A DNA stretch of 64,000 bases from Antilocapra americana (GCA_007570785.1 ML660777.1:874363-938362); one strand, 5' to 3'; positions 10,786 to 21,842 are shown, counted from the first letter of the stretch. The notes: generated by a model from the sequence alone, not told the origin. A program made the numbers and translations.

Positions 10786-11724
10786 ACAGTAGGAAAAGGC
10801 TCCTCAAGCATGGTGATATACAAAGATTTGGTCCTCAGTGAATAACCTTTTCCTGAAATGAAATACTGGGACAAAACCAGTCTCCTTAGTAACATGTTAG
10901 ATGATATATCACGGTGCTGAGTGTGACTATGAAGAAAAGCACATTTAGACAAATTTTAATTCTCAGTTCTGCAAGAGGAGATGAGAAAGCGTGGGCAAGA
11001 GCTTTTGGAGGAAATAGAATGGTCTCAAAATAGACTGGGTGTGTTCCTCCTCAGTTACACATTTACAGTCACGTGGAGCTGGGACCAGGCCCCAGGCCCA
11101 AAGGTGGTAGAGGGACTGTGCTTGCAATGCTCACTGAAATGGTTCCAAATCCTAGTTCTGTAATCCAGTCAAGGTGATCTGATCCCAAGGACCACAGGAT
11201 CATGAGGTTTGCTTTTGTCTAAGAATTTGTTGATTGTTTTTTTGATCAATTACCTGCCAGGACTTATCAGATTCAATCATGTATGATATTGTTAGGGAAT
11301 ACAGAAAGGAGTTTGTTATTTGATATGAAAGTTGCACACCGGGGTTTCAGGAATGCAGGAAACAAGGAGGTGGCCCTGGGAGTAGGAAGGATTAGTGACA
11401 CACAGCAGTCCCCTCACTAAAGGACAAAAGCCAGAAGACAGGCATCCTCATTCACTCAGTAGAGGTTTACTGAACTCTTCGGGCAGGTACCATCTCAGGT
11501 GATGTGCTTCTGACCCGATCATCCAGAGGTGAGGAGGGGAGAAGAGGTTGCAGGCAACCATAACCAGGTGTGAGAGGTGGAAGAATGGAGGAATACAGAG
11601 GAGAAATAACCAACTCAGGGTTGGGGGGCTCAGTGAAAGCTTTCTGGGAAAATGCTATCTGTAATCCAATGAAAAAGGTAAATAAATTTAAGAACATCAA
11701 GACTGGTTGGTGAGAGAGAAGCGA
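10786..11724. other. Unassigned sequence
   Basis: No exon found. Text at about 11445-11520 ('attcactcagtagaggttta') is faintly L2-like. The rest is unrecognised, and the frame at 11467-11760 (-) has no support. Confidence 0.4.
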
Positions 11725-11986
11725 GGGCCCACAGCAGTGAAAGTACGAAGTCCTAACCACTGCAGGAAATTCCCATGGTCAATATATGCTGATCCACACC
11801 ATCAATATAGTCAGTAGATATTAGAGGAATGTGGTAACTAGGTTTTCTTAAGGTGAAGAGACAACTGGGAATAAAATTATCAGAACTGTCATGCGCAGAT
11901 TTTCTTAAATCTTTGAAAACTTCACGGAGACAAGGGATGAGGAAGTAGGAGGAAGGGCATGAGTGAACATGGAGGAGCCCTCCGAC
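11725..11986. repeat. Left arm of a large inverted duplication
   Basis: 262 bp matching the reverse complement of 12802-13064 with about 18 differences (roughly 93% identity by eye). It begins 'gggcccacagcagtgaaagt' and ends 'ccctccgac'. The first ~50 bp are the reversed head of a CHR-type SINE, cut off exactly at the arm boundary. The right arm carries the same head attached to a longer SINE. This suggests the left arm was copied from the right. Confidence 0.92.
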
Positions 11987-12801
11987 AGAGAGAACAGAGT
12001 TCTGTGGGCAACCCCCACCTGGAAACACACCCTGGAAACAATTTCTTATGCTTCCAAAGTCCTTGAACATTATGATATTTCTTCATACAAATGGATGAAG
12101 AAAAAAATGGATTTGGTTTACATAGGGACACACAGTAATGTCTATTGCAGTAGACTCCCTGGGTTGAAAATCAATAAATTTGAGACTAGGAGCCCCAGTG
12201 GAACATAAACACAGTGATTCTTTTCCTGTGCTGCAATAGTTCAAACATACATTCAGATCCAGGACGAGCGCCACAGGACTTGACAGCAGGAGGGTAAACA
12301 AGAGATTAGCATTTAACCAAACACAACATGTGTTTTTAATAGATTCAGTGTAATTTATCTATGTACGTGGACTGTCATTTTCCCAAAGGAAAAATCAGTG
12401 GTCTTTGTCCATGTTCGTTTCTAAACATTTTGAACACAACGGCCCTTCCTCTGCTTTGTCTTAGGTCTTTTCTTAATTATAGCCCTGGCATTTATCACAG
12501 ATTCAAAACATGAATACAGGTAAAAACGTCCTTTCTGGAGAGAGATGAAAGAATCTACTAGTTGGTGTGCCTGATTCTTTTTGCTGCTATTTAAAGCAGC
12601 ACCAGCCATCCTCCTAGGATTCCTTGCATCTTGTAGGAACAAGAGTTAAAAAGTCATCATTCGAAACGTCTCCCAGCCCCACACAGCTTGTGCCTCACTC
12701 TTGTGACCTTGTCAGAGTCAGCTCCGGGGTCAACAGCCCAGGGAACGGAATGCTCGCGAACATCAACCCCTCTGTCTCTTCCATCAGACCCCAGCCATTG
12801 A
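11987..12801. other. 815-bp spacer of the inverted duplication
   Basis: No known repeat or coding exon recognised. A short local hairpin ('ttcttcat' ... 'atgaagaa') lies near 12078-12101. Confidence 0.6.
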
Positions 12802-13064
12802 GTCGGAAGGCTCCTCCGTGTTCACTCACGCCCTTCCTCATACTTTCTCATCCCTTGTCTCCATGAAGTTTTCAAAGATTTAAGAAAATCTGCGCATGAC
12901 CAATTCTGATCATTCTATTCCCAGTTTTCTCTTCATCTTAAGAAAACCTAGTTACCACATTCCTCTAATTTCTATTGACTACACTGATGGTTTGGATCAG
13001 CATATATTGACCACGGGAATTTCCTGCAGTGGTTAGGACTTGGTACTTTCACTGCTGTGGGCCC
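12802..13064. repeat. Right arm of the inverted duplication
   Basis: 263 bp, the partner of 11725-11986. Both arms contain 'gatttaagaaaatctgcgca' (or its complement). The outer end continues into SINE sequence not shared by the left arm. Confidence 0.92.
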
Positions 13065-13110
13065 GAGTTTGATCTCTGGTTGGGGAACTAAGATCAGGAG
13101 CATGACTCGG

Positions 13111-13111
<1 letters not shown>
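13015..13111 (+). mobile_element. CHR-type SINE, sense, truncated body
   Basis: 'ggaatttcctgcagtggtta' and 'ttggggaactaagatca' are CHR-family SINE phrases. The body runs into the (CA)n tract. The first ~50 bp also belong to the inverted-repeat arm. Confidence 0.68.

Positions 13112-13173
<62 letters not shown>
13112..13173. repeat. (CA)31 microsatellite
   Basis: Uninterrupted CA dinucleotides over 62 bp directly after the SINE body, so it probably grew from the SINE tail. The valine-cysteine 'ORFs' on the minus strand are translations of this repeat. Confidence 0.98.
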
Positions 13174-13178
<5 letters not shown>

Positions 13179-13474
13179 ACAAGCAAACAAAAAAACTCCA
13201 CCATACATTGACCGTGAAAGACATCCATAGACCTTCTGAACAGAAAAGCTTATCCGTGGCCTTCTTAGGATGGATAAAATTTTCATACAACTGTATGAGT
13301 ATTACATAGCTAGATGTGCATAGAGAGTTGCATGAAAGGGTATTTAAAATGTTGGTGTTCGTTTTTTAGTAAAAAAGTAATTCCTGTGAATAATTGGATT
13401 TAAGGAGATTTTTGCCTATTTTCTTTGTTAATTTCTGTGATTTCTTGAATTGTTTATGCAGTTTACTGTCAGTA
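13174..13474. other. Unassigned sequence
   Basis: Nothing recognised. Confidence 0.5.
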
Positions 13475-13548
13475 AAAACCATAAATATGTACATACAAAA
13501 ACTATATAGTTTTGCACATATGTTTATAAAACCATAAATATGTACATA
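13475..13548. repeat. 21-bp direct repeats, 53-bp period
   Basis: 'aaaccataaatatgtacata' occurs within 13475-13495 and again within 13528-13548, identically. AT-rich; cause unknown. Confidence 0.75.
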
Positions 13549-13600
13549 TGTGTATCTATGTTTATATAGTTACTTATCTGTATAAGAACACATTTATTTA

Positions 13601-13697
13601 CTGTTGTTCAGTTGCTCGGTCGTGTCCAGCTCTTTGCGATCTCATGAGCTGCAGCACATCAGGCTTCCCTGTCCTTCTCTAACTCCTGGAGTTTGCT
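13601..13697 (-). mobile_element. BOV-A2, antisense, strongly truncated
   Basis: 'gttgttcagttgctcggtcg' to 'aactcctggagtttgctcaa', then unrelated sequence. Only the 3' ~100 bp are present. Confidence 0.87.
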
Positions 13698-14077
13698 CAA
13701 TTTGGCTGTTCTGTAATCCTTATGTTAACCTGGAGACCACACTTCAAGATGCCTATTGAGACTTTTCATAGAGTTCCAACTATTCCTGCAACTTTGGGAG
13801 TTGGCTTTTTAATCCATTTGGGAAGCATTTCATGTTGCCCTTCAAAATCACAATTAGACCATTATCGTCAGGTGTTTATTTTTTTAAATAGTGAAGTGTG
13901 GGGTTTTTTCTCGGACTGCTTGTCCTAAACCAGAAGCTTGGAGAGAGTGTGCTTTTTTGGTTTGTTTTCCTTAAGTTGGAATGCACACGCTTGATTCTGC
14001 TTTGATTCTGCTTCACTGTTGGTAAGGTGGCCATGACCTAGGTGTAAAACAAATTCCTCAACCCTGGGGACAGTGAG
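13698..14077. other. Unassigned sequence
   Basis: No repeat or exon recognised. Confidence 0.5.
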
Positions 14078-14255
14078 AGAGTTAAGAGCAGAGACTCTGC
14101 CTAGTTCAGGCTGCTGGGCTCTAGCGCTGGTTCCACTGGACCCGCTGTGAAGCCCCAGGCTAGCTGCCCAACTTCCCTGTGCCTTTTTTGCCCCACTTGT
14201 GCAATGGGAACAATAATAGTACTCACATTATAGGATTTACCAAAGCATAGTCAGG
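14078..14255 (+). repeat. MIR, sense
   Basis: 'gagttaagagcagagactct', then 'agctgcccaacttccctgtg' and 'gcaatgggaacaataatagt' follow the MIR order from head to 3' part. Confidence 0.62.
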
Positions 14256-15654
14256 CATGGCTTAGTGGCTAAACAACAATTTTGAAAAGGTTAAAATACT
14301 ATTCTCAAGTAAATATAAAGTGAGCATGAATCAAATATTTATTTCACTCATTAACAAGGGAACTAGCAGGAGAAGAGCACAGATGTAAAAAAGAATAGGT
14401 AGGGGCAGTACACATATATTTTAGATCTTTTCAAACAGGTGGTTATGAAGAATTAAATTAGTATATATACATATGTATATTTTACATAGATATATAGTGT
14501 ATATGTGTGTATATACTATATAGTCTATGCTGAGTAGAACTGTATCTAGCACATAATAAGCTCTATATATCTGTCACCATTATTATTATTTTGTAACTAA
14601 AATAAAATTGTTCTTTCAATATGTATCCATCAAAAGAGACTTTTTTTTTTGGCTTTCAATGTAAAATGTCTAGAATGTGCCAAAAGGAGTTTCTAAATGT
14701 CTACTAATACTGTCTCTCTTTTTAAACTAGCACAGATAAATACACTGCTTTCCATTTTGTTGAAATGATCAATCTCTATACTTGAAGAAGGAGGTTATGC
14801 AGTTTAGGGAGGAGATGAACTTTGAAACAAACTTTTTTTTTTCAAGTCCAGCTATGTGGCCCTTCGTTTTCCAATGCTTTCTGAAAATTGGAAGGACTAT
14901 AATAATGTTTCCCGAAAGTCTGGAAATGAACCTTTGTGCTTGATTTAAATTTAGAAAAACATTTACGGCATTCAAAATCCTTAGTTATCAAGGATGGGCA
15001 GAATAAATACCACATGGTCAAGGCTGGACAAGGCTCTCCTGTCTTTCTTGACTGTCTAAACTCTCCAAAGCTAAGGGTGAAAGCCTGAACACCTGCCAGG
15101 TATCTTCTAACAAGTAAAGTATTTTGTTTTCACTGCTCTTTATATGTGTGGCTTACATTTTTAATTAAAAATACTCTACCTCAGAGTATGGACAATTCAA
15201 TTGTTTTCTGTGTTTGGTTTCGGTCAGTCATTGCAAACTCACTGGCAAAAAGTTTGGCTTCCCACACGTGGGTTACAGGCATCTCTCTGCCAGTCTCTCT
15301 ATTTCTTTAATCCATGACGAATTTCAGAGCAGAAGCTCTGTCCAGTAGCAGGTCATAGAAAAGACTCAATTCATCTACCCTGAATGAACCCACTCAGATA
15401 TATTTATCCATAAAGCACTTCATGCTTTCCTATCAATCAATGTATCAGTGGATATTAACAGCAGATAATTTATCCAGAACAGGGTCTCTGTGTTGGAGTA
15501 ATGTTGGAACCTCTGAAACTATTCATCAAAATAGTAAAAAAAAAAAAAAAAAAGAAAAAGAAAAAGAAATTAATACCCTCTTTGGGTCAAAGCAGCTATA
15601 TTCTTCATAAGATCTCTATTTTTCACTTTTTACAAAGAATTTAACTGACCTTCT
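14256..15654. other. Unassigned sequence with simple repeats
   Basis: Includes TA/TATG-rich DNA at about 14460-14522 and a poly(A) run followed by (AAAAG)n at about 15535-15570. The rest is AT-rich without a recognised family or exon. Confidence 0.5.
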
Positions 15655-16335
15655 GTGATAGACAGATACTAAGACGGCCTCCCTTGAGCCTCACCTCTCC
15701 ATACTCATGTTCTCTGTGTGATCCTCTTTCCTTGTTTTTTACCAATAGAATATTGCCAAGGGGACGGGATGTCATTTTCATAATTATATTGCATAAAATG
15801 CAATCATCCATCTTCCTAGGAGTTGCTCCCTTGCTGGCTTTCATGAAGCCAGTGGCCTTGTTGGCGAAGATCATGTAGCAAGGAATTATGGGTGGCTAGG
15901 CTTTCCTGGTGGCTCAGATGGTAAAGCGTCTGCCTACAATGCGGGAGACCTGGGTTCAATCCCTGGGTCGGGAAGATCCCCTGGAGAAGGAAATGGCAAC
16001 CCACTCCAGTATTCTTGCCTGGAAAATCCCATGGATGGAGGAGCCTGGTAAGCTACAGTCCACGCGGTCGCAAAGACATGACTGAGCGACCTCACTTTCA
16101 CTTTCAGTGGTCAAAAACTAGCAAGAAGCTGAAGCCCTCAGTCCACCAACCCATATAGACCTGAATCCTGTCAGAGATCAAGTGAGCCTGGAAGCAAGGC
16201 CCCAGCCCATACCTTGATTGCAGCCTCGAAGCAGAAGATGTAGGTAAGCCATGACTAGACTCCTGATCCACAGAATCCTGTTTTAAGCTATTTTAAGTTT
16301 GTTTTCATATTATTATGCAGCTGTAGTCCTATAGA
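15655..16335 (+). mobile_element. MaLR (MLT1/MST-type) LTR, sense, split by a SINE
   Basis: Left part: 'ttgccaaggggacgggatgt' and 'ctcccttgctggctttcatg'. Right part: 'gaagccctcagtccaccaac', 'ccttgattgcagcctcga' and 'gactcctgatccacagaatc'. Together they follow the MaLR LTR order. A Bov-tA at 15899-16108 interrupts it. Confidence 0.7.
15899..16108 (+). mobile_element. Bov-tA, sense, inserted in MaLR LTR
   Basis: Complete unit with a good head and the 'cctcactttcactttcag' tail. A weak duplication 'gtggct'/'gtggtc' flanks it. Confidence 0.95.
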
Positions 16336-16769
16336 TCAGAAGTCAACACTCCTGCTTTCAGTGATGTCCGAGGCACTTCCCATGTCACACGTGCCTAGTG
16401 CAGAAGCACAGACTTACAGGCCACCTCACTCAGGGCAACAGATGTCTGGCCGGTTACTCACTTTCTCAGTAGGGATCACCAGTCTCTACCTCCCTTTGAA
16501 AACGGTACTACCCTGAAGAGAACTATCCAAAGCCCTTTCAATTTAAGACTATTTGCCAACCACATGGCATCAGATTAGAATTTTACACATTTTCATTGGT
16601 AGAAAGGACCTTGACAACCATTTCTGTAACCCTCAAAATTAGTTTCACATGCATCAAGTTTGTGCCAGACACTGAGTTAAACCAGGATGCAGAAATAAAT
16701 GGCACCTGTTTTCTGACCTTGAAAGGCCTACAGTTAAGGAGGAAAGAGGGCATTTTTAAAGGTAGTGAA
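16336..16769. other. Mostly unassigned; possible L2 relic
   Basis: The part near 16655-16735 ('gtgccagacactgagttaaa', 'ccttgaaaggcctacagtta') resembles an L2 3' relic. The rest is unrecognised. Confidence 0.35.
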
Positions 16770-17435
16770 AAATGTAAAAAGATCAACAGCACCAAATATT
16801 GGAGAAGAAATGGAGAATTAGAGCTCTTAGACATTGCTGATGAGAGTGTAAAATGGTACAGCCACTATGGAAAACTGGTAATTCCTTATAAAGTTAATCA
16901 TGCTTCCACTTTATGACTCAGCAATTCCATACTTAGGTGTTAACCCAAGAAGGGTGAAAACACATGTCTTTATTTACGAGAGTGCTTATAGAAGCTTTTA
17001 TTCACAATAGCCAAAACCTGGAAAGCTCCAAATGCCAACAATAGGAAAATGGATCAACAGATTGTGGTATATTCATAATAGAACTACTATTCAGAAATTA
17101 AAAGGAGGGAATCGTTGATATGGTGGATATCATTACCCGTTACAACATGGATGACTCTCAAAAATATTATATTGGGTGAAAACAGTGACAGTCCAAAAAA
17201 ATACATACTCCCTCTCTTAATTTCTATGAAGTTCAAGCAGCCTTAATCCTGAGTGGCAGGAACTGACAGAGAAAGGGAATGAAAGAATTTTCCTGGCAAT
17301 GAAAATGTTTTGTATTTTGATGGGTAGACAGCTACACGATGTGTACACTTATCAAAATCACACTGTATAATTCAGTTATGAGCACTTGACTGTGTATAAA
17401 TTTTGCCTCAATTAAAAATAAAAGAATAAATTGAA
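16770..17435 (+). mobile_element. Old L1 (L1M-type) 3' end, sense
   Basis: Matches the end of mammalian L1 ORF2 and its 3' UTR: 'ggtacagccactatggaaaa', 'actcagcaattccatactta', 'ttcacaatagccaaaacctg' and 'ggatgactctcaaaaatatt'. It ends in an A-rich tail near 17430. The ORF2 remnant carries stops. Confidence 0.77.
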
Positions 17436-17566
17436 AGCACAGGCCTTAGGAATTGGTTAGATCTGGATTCCTACTGCATCTCTGAAATGCACTCGCTGTG
17501 TCTGGGGGGTTAAGTGATTCAACCCCTCTGAGGTTCAGTTTCCTCACTTGTAATATAGGATACTGG

Positions 17567-17774
17567 CTTCTCAGTTGGCTCAGTGGTAAAGAATCCACCT
17601 GCCAATGCAGGAGACCTAGGTTCAATCCCTGGGTTGGGAAGATCCCTTGGAGAAGGAAATGGTAACCCACTTCAGTACTCTTGGGAAATCCCATGGACAG
17701 AGAAGCCTGGCAGGCTGCATGTGTCCATGGGATCACAGAATGGGACATGACTTAGTGATTACACAACACCAACA
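17567..17774 (+). mobile_element. Bov-tA, sense, in MIR
   Basis: Standard unit with a small deletion around 'agtactcttgggaaatccca'. Approximate 8-bp TSD 'aatatag(g/a)' at 17552 and 17775. Confidence 0.92.
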
Positions 17775-17884
17775 AATATAGAATAATGATGCCTAAGGTT
17801 TGTCACCCCCCAGGATTGCTCTGACAATTAAAAAGAGATAACACTTGTATTTAGCTTAATGCCTGGCATAGCACCCAATGTGCA

Positions 17885-18088
17885 TACTAAGTCCCTTCAG
17901 TCATGTCCAACTCTTTGTGACCCCATAGACTGTAGCCCACCAGACTCTTCTGTCCATGATATTTCCCAGGCAAGAACACTGGAGTGGGTTTCCATGCCCT
18001 CCCCCAGGGGATCTTCCCTACTTATGTCTCCTATGTCTCTTGCATTGTCAGGAAGGTTCTTTACCATTAGAGCTACCTGGGAAGCCCA
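17885..18088 (-). mobile_element. Bov-tA, antisense, in the same MIR
   Basis: Reversed unit from 'taagtcccttcagtcatgtc' to 'gagctacctgggaagccc'. It cuts the 3' end of the MIR. Confidence 0.92.
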
Positions 18089-18154
18089 TAGTGCACAATA
18101 AATAGAAATTATCATGATCATTCTTTTTCTTTAAAAAAAAAAAAACTACAAGAA

Positions 18155-18281
18155 GTTATACATAAAGTCCAAAGGCATACATAGAAGAAGAACCCATGGC
18201 GGATTCATGTCAATGTATGGCAAAACCAACACAATAAAGTAAAGAAAATTTAAAAAAAAAAAAAGAAAGAAAAAGAAAAAG
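18155..18281 (+). mobile_element. Very short 5'-truncated ruminant L1 insertion
   Basis: Only the last part of the L1 3' UTR is present ('cccatggcggattcatgtca', 'atgtatggcaaaaccaaca') with a poly(A)/AAAAG tail. An 11-bp TSD, 'aactacaagaa', lies at 18144-18154 and 18282-18292. The first ~30 bp are not obviously L1. Confidence 0.82.
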
Positions 18282-18292
18282 AACTACAAGAA

Positions 18293-18774
18293 TTTACTAG
18301 AAATAAAAAAAAAGAAGTAATTCTGCCTCAGCAACAAAATGGGTCAGAGAAAGCTAAATAAATGAGATGATAATATGAACTAGCCTTTGATATAGGATTT
18401 TACCAGGTGGAAAGGATGGAGATAATCCATTTCTGTACATTTTCTAACCAAGATTGCTCTGTCCTCTGTAAGTGAAGCAGCTTTTTCATGGGGCTCAAGA
18501 TCCAAGAAAACAGATTAAGCAAGAAATACTTGGTTCAGCAAACATTCATTAATTACGTGCTATACAAAACACATCATGCTAGGTACTATAAATGGGAGAA
18601 ATAATAAAACAGAAATAAACCATAAATATCTGGATTATAGTGGAAGTATGATTAACTTCAGGTAAATGGAAAACTCAGACACACTACCAATGTATTTGAA
18701 CCTGTCAAGTCCATGTTACTTTGAATCATGACTGTCATGAATATAACATGAAATATTCATGAAAATCATGAATA
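18293..18774. other. Unassigned AT-rich sequence with small hairpin
   Basis: 'catgaatat' at 18736-18744 pairs with 'atattcatg' at 18753-18761. Otherwise nothing recognised, except a faint L2-like phrase near 18540-18610. Confidence 0.5.
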
Positions 18775-18990
18775 TGGTTTTAGGCAGATGAGCTGGGGTT
18801 CGAATCTGGAATTGGACATCTACCTACCCTGTGGCCTTCGGCAAATGATCTCACCTCTTAGAGTCTCAGTTTTTTTGTTTTTTTTTTTTTTTAACTTGCA
18901 AAAATACCTAAGGAAGTTATCTTGGAGATTAAACGAGAGAGCCTGAGTGAAAACATCTAGGACAATGGAGTATTTAGTATAGTCAAGGTC
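18775..18990 (+). repeat. MIR, sense, with expanded T-run
   Basis: 'ggggttcgaatctggaattg', 'aaatgatctcacctcttaga' and 'tctcagttttt' follow the MIR order. A poly(T) run at about 18871-18892 replaces the normal text. Confidence 0.55.
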
Positions 18991-20107
18991 TGAAAGACAT
19001 TAGCTGACTTTGCATGAGAATGGCTACGAAGAAATACAAAGACTTGGATGAGAATTTATCCACAGGAGAAGGGAGTCTCTTAACCTCAAACGGTGACAGT
19101 ATTAATTGGATTACTGTTACTAAAAAAATATTAAAAGAATTCCTACTAAAAGAAAAACTTAGTTTTAGCTCTGCATTTTTAATCACAAAACAATTCCACA
19201 GTAATGGCCTACAGTTTATGAGCTAGCCAAAAATCTCCTAGTGGAAAATAAGTGATCTTGGCCTGGATGGGGTGCTCTGCTGGCTTACTTAACAGTAAAT
19301 GCAGTGACTAAGGAGGGAATGTTTCTTTTGCGGGCACCTGTCACACTCAACAATCTGCTCCCTGTTTCTCCCAGGATCAGTCAAAACGTTTCAAAATATT
19401 TGATCTAAATAAAACACTTGAGAGAGACATTCTTTCCTGAAATTTTAATCTGGGAAATTATGTTTATCTACAGAAACTTCAGGTGCCTAAACCACACTCA
19501 AATTTAGGGTTTCAACATTTCATTTCTGGCAATAATTACATAGATGTGTCCTTTATTTTATTGAATATCTCTTTCCTGTGTTTTATTTAGCTTCCAGAAC
19601 CACACTGGGTATGTCATCACCACCACTGAGTGGTTTGTAAACCCTCTAAGTGCTACTCAGCAGTATCGCCAACAGACCAGGCCTGTTATAAGAAACCTCT
19701 TAAAATACACAGAATAGGGCCCCGCTGTACTTGCTGCCTCCGAGGGTATGAATTAAGGCTAAGTGCAAGCATATGCCTACTGAGGAAATGGTCTTACACT
19801 TTTTAAACATATCAAATACTCCAGCAAAATAAAGTACCTGGTTTAAATAATATTCTCACTCTGTTAGGATAACCACAGAAGAAGGGGTGGATGTGCATAT
19901 GAGAAGCAAACTCGCATAACTTTTCTCAGGCCACTTAGACCTTTGGAGGAACGAGACGCCTCTTACTCCCCCTCCTGAAAGGCTGTACGACACTCTCCTT
20001 AACAAATTAAACCAAAGGCCTCCTCAAGCCCTAGTGATCAGAATGTATATCTCTTTCTTGGTCTTCTCATTTGAAATCACCACACAGTAATTACCAAAAT
20101 ACGTCCC
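18991..20107. other. Unassigned unique sequence
   Basis: About 1.1 kb with no recognised repeat or exon. Confidence 0.5.
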
Positions 20108-20303
20108 TAGTGGCTTCCCTGGTGGCTCAGCTGGTAAAGAATCCACCTACAATGCAGGAGACCTGGGTTTGATCCCTGGGTTGGGAAGAGCCCCTGGAGA
20201 AGGAAAAGGGAACCCACTCCAGTATTCTGGCCTGGAGAATTCCATGGACTGTATGGTCCACGGGGTCGCAAAGAGTTGGACATGACTGAGCGACTTTCAC
20301 TTT
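20108..20303 (+). mobile_element. Bov-tA2-type SINE, sense
   Basis: Carries the diagnostic 'attctggcctggagaattcc' and 'gagcgactttcactttca' tail. The TSD is roughly 'ttaccaaata'. Confidence 0.95.
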
Positions 20304-20330
20304 CAGTTACCAAATAGTAATTCAGTCAAG

Positions 20331-20545
20331 AGGCTTCCCTGGTGGCTCAGTGGTAAAGAATCCACCTGTCAATACAGGGGACTCAGGTTTGATCCCTGGG
20401 TTTGGAAGATCCCCTGGAGAAGGGAATGGCAACCCACTCCAGTACTCTTGCCTGGGAAATCCCATGGACAGAGGCACCAGGCGGGCCATGGTCCATGGGG
20501 TCACAAAAGAGTTGGAGACGACTTAGCAACTAAATAACAATAAAC
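20331..20545 (+). mobile_element. Bov-tA SINE, sense, close to the previous copy
   Basis: Complete unit ending 'gacttagcaactaaataa'. An 8-bp TSD, 'tcagtcaa', lies at 20322-20329 and 20546-20553. Its own TSD shows an independent insertion rather than a tandem duplication. Confidence 0.95.
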
Positions 20546-20553
20546 TCAGTCAA

Positions 20554-21007
20554 AGTGGAATATAAAATAACAACAGAACATCTATTAATTTATCGGAATT
20601 TTCTCTCTTCCTGGTTTCAAAGACATAAAAATCTTTCTTATAGATGGAAATTGGGACAGGGTGCAATTCTGGCTGAAAAAAAAATGTCAATAATTTTTTC
20701 TCTTTGTAAGTATTAAATTAATCATAAGAGAGGAAATTATGTAAATAAATGTAGATATGGGAATTCGTTTTATGGATACAAATTAATTGCTGATACCATA
20801 AGAAATATTCTAACTTCACTTTTTAATGTACCACTTCATAAGAGGTGATCTTTCTCTGTTTTTTAAAAACATTTTTTTGTAAGTTATGAGAAAGATATTT
20901 TATTCTATTTTTAAATCTTAACTTGCTTTTATTTTTAAAAATCTATCAAAATATCCAGCAAACCCACTATAATTTTAGTTGTTGTTTTTTTTTTTTCTTT
21001 ACAAAAG
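20554..21007. other. Unassigned AT-rich sequence upstream of candidate exon
   Basis: Ends in a long pyrimidine tract (20976-21002) forming the candidate acceptor. Confidence 0.5.
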
Positions 21008-21095
21008 TTTCCGGTCATTGAAGAAGCTCAGTCAAGCTTCAGAAGTCAAAAACAAGGTTGAGTTTTCACTAACGAACACCAGCAAGGACAGCATG
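21008..21095 (+). CDS. Candidate internal coding exon, gene not recognised
   Basis: 88 nt between a textbook acceptor (T-rich tract, then 'tttacaaaag') and a consensus donor (ATG|gtaagt). After one leading base that completes a split codon, 29 codons are open: FRSLKKLSQASEVKNKVEFS, then LTNTSKDSM. One of the other two frames is closed (TGA at 21059). The exon ends on a codon boundary. It does not overlap any recognised repeat. The peptide is basic then polar and would suit a cytoplasmic segment, but I cannot name the gene. A strong pseudo-exon is the alternative. If real, the window lies in introns of a plus-strand gene. Confidence 0.45.
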
Positions 21096-21604
21096 GTAAG
21101 TACGCACACTGCACAGCGTAGCGAGAGTAACACCAACAAAGGGGAGGAGATGGTGAGCACAGGGGTGGGGGGGAGGTGTCTGTCACCAGGACTCAGCAAG
21201 TAGGAATGCTTCACGGGGAGGCAGGGGGCTCAAAACGGAAGAGGGTCAAGCTCCAAATACTAAAGAATGGCATCTGCTTCCTCTTGATGGTGACCACTAA
21301 GACTTGACTAGTAGCTAAAAGTTTCAGTGTTGCGCGCTTCTATCACATTCTTTTGCATACAGAAGAGGAGGATTCTAGCAAATACAGCCTGCAAGTGGAA
21401 TACATAAGTCAAGCCCCATTTTCCCATAGACAGTCCTTTGTAAACAGGGCTTAGATTCAAGAGGGGCTAGGGTTTGGGGGAAGCATGGGTCCCGTGACTG
21501 CAGCATGACCACCAACAGCAGCATCTCTGACAGCGGAGTGCCAGATGCCAGTCCATAGTTTCCAGCCCAGGACCACAGCAGCTTCCTGATCTTTGTGAAT
21601 ATCC
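21096..21604. other. Unassigned sequence downstream of candidate exon
   Basis: No repeat family recognised. Confidence 0.5.
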
Positions 21605-21616
21605 CTTCCTTATGTC

Positions 21617-21842
21617 AGGGGCTTCCGAAGTGGCACTGGTAGTAAAGAACATGCCTGACAATTCAGGAGACGTAGGATATGTGGGTACGATCCTTGGGTT
21701 GGGAAGATCCTCTGGAGGAGGACATGACAATCTATTCCAGTATTCTTGCTTGGAGAATCCCATGGACAGAGGAGCCTGGCAGGCTATGGTCCATAGGGTT
21801 GCAAAGAGTCAGACATGATGGAAGCAACTTAGCACACACACA
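21617..21842 (+). mobile_element. Bov-tA, sense, diverged head
   Basis: The head is damaged ('ggcttccgaagtggcactgg') but the body is typical. The tail ends in CA repeats. A 12-bp TSD, 'cttccttatgtc'/'cttccttttgtc', lies at 21605 and 21843. Confidence 0.92.

Larger units (their letters stand above)
17445..18115 (+). repeat. MIR, sense, split into three by two SINEs
   Basis: Pieces at 17445-17566 ('ttcagtttcctcacttgtaa'), 17775-17884 ('aggattgctctgacaattaa', 'aatgcctggcatagcac') and 18089-18115 ('tgcacaataaatag') join to give the MIR order. Two Bov-tA copies in opposite orientation fill the gaps. Confidence 0.6.

Noticed and set aside
13033..13290. Val-Cys repeat 'protein'
   Set aside because: Translation of the (CA)n microsatellite.
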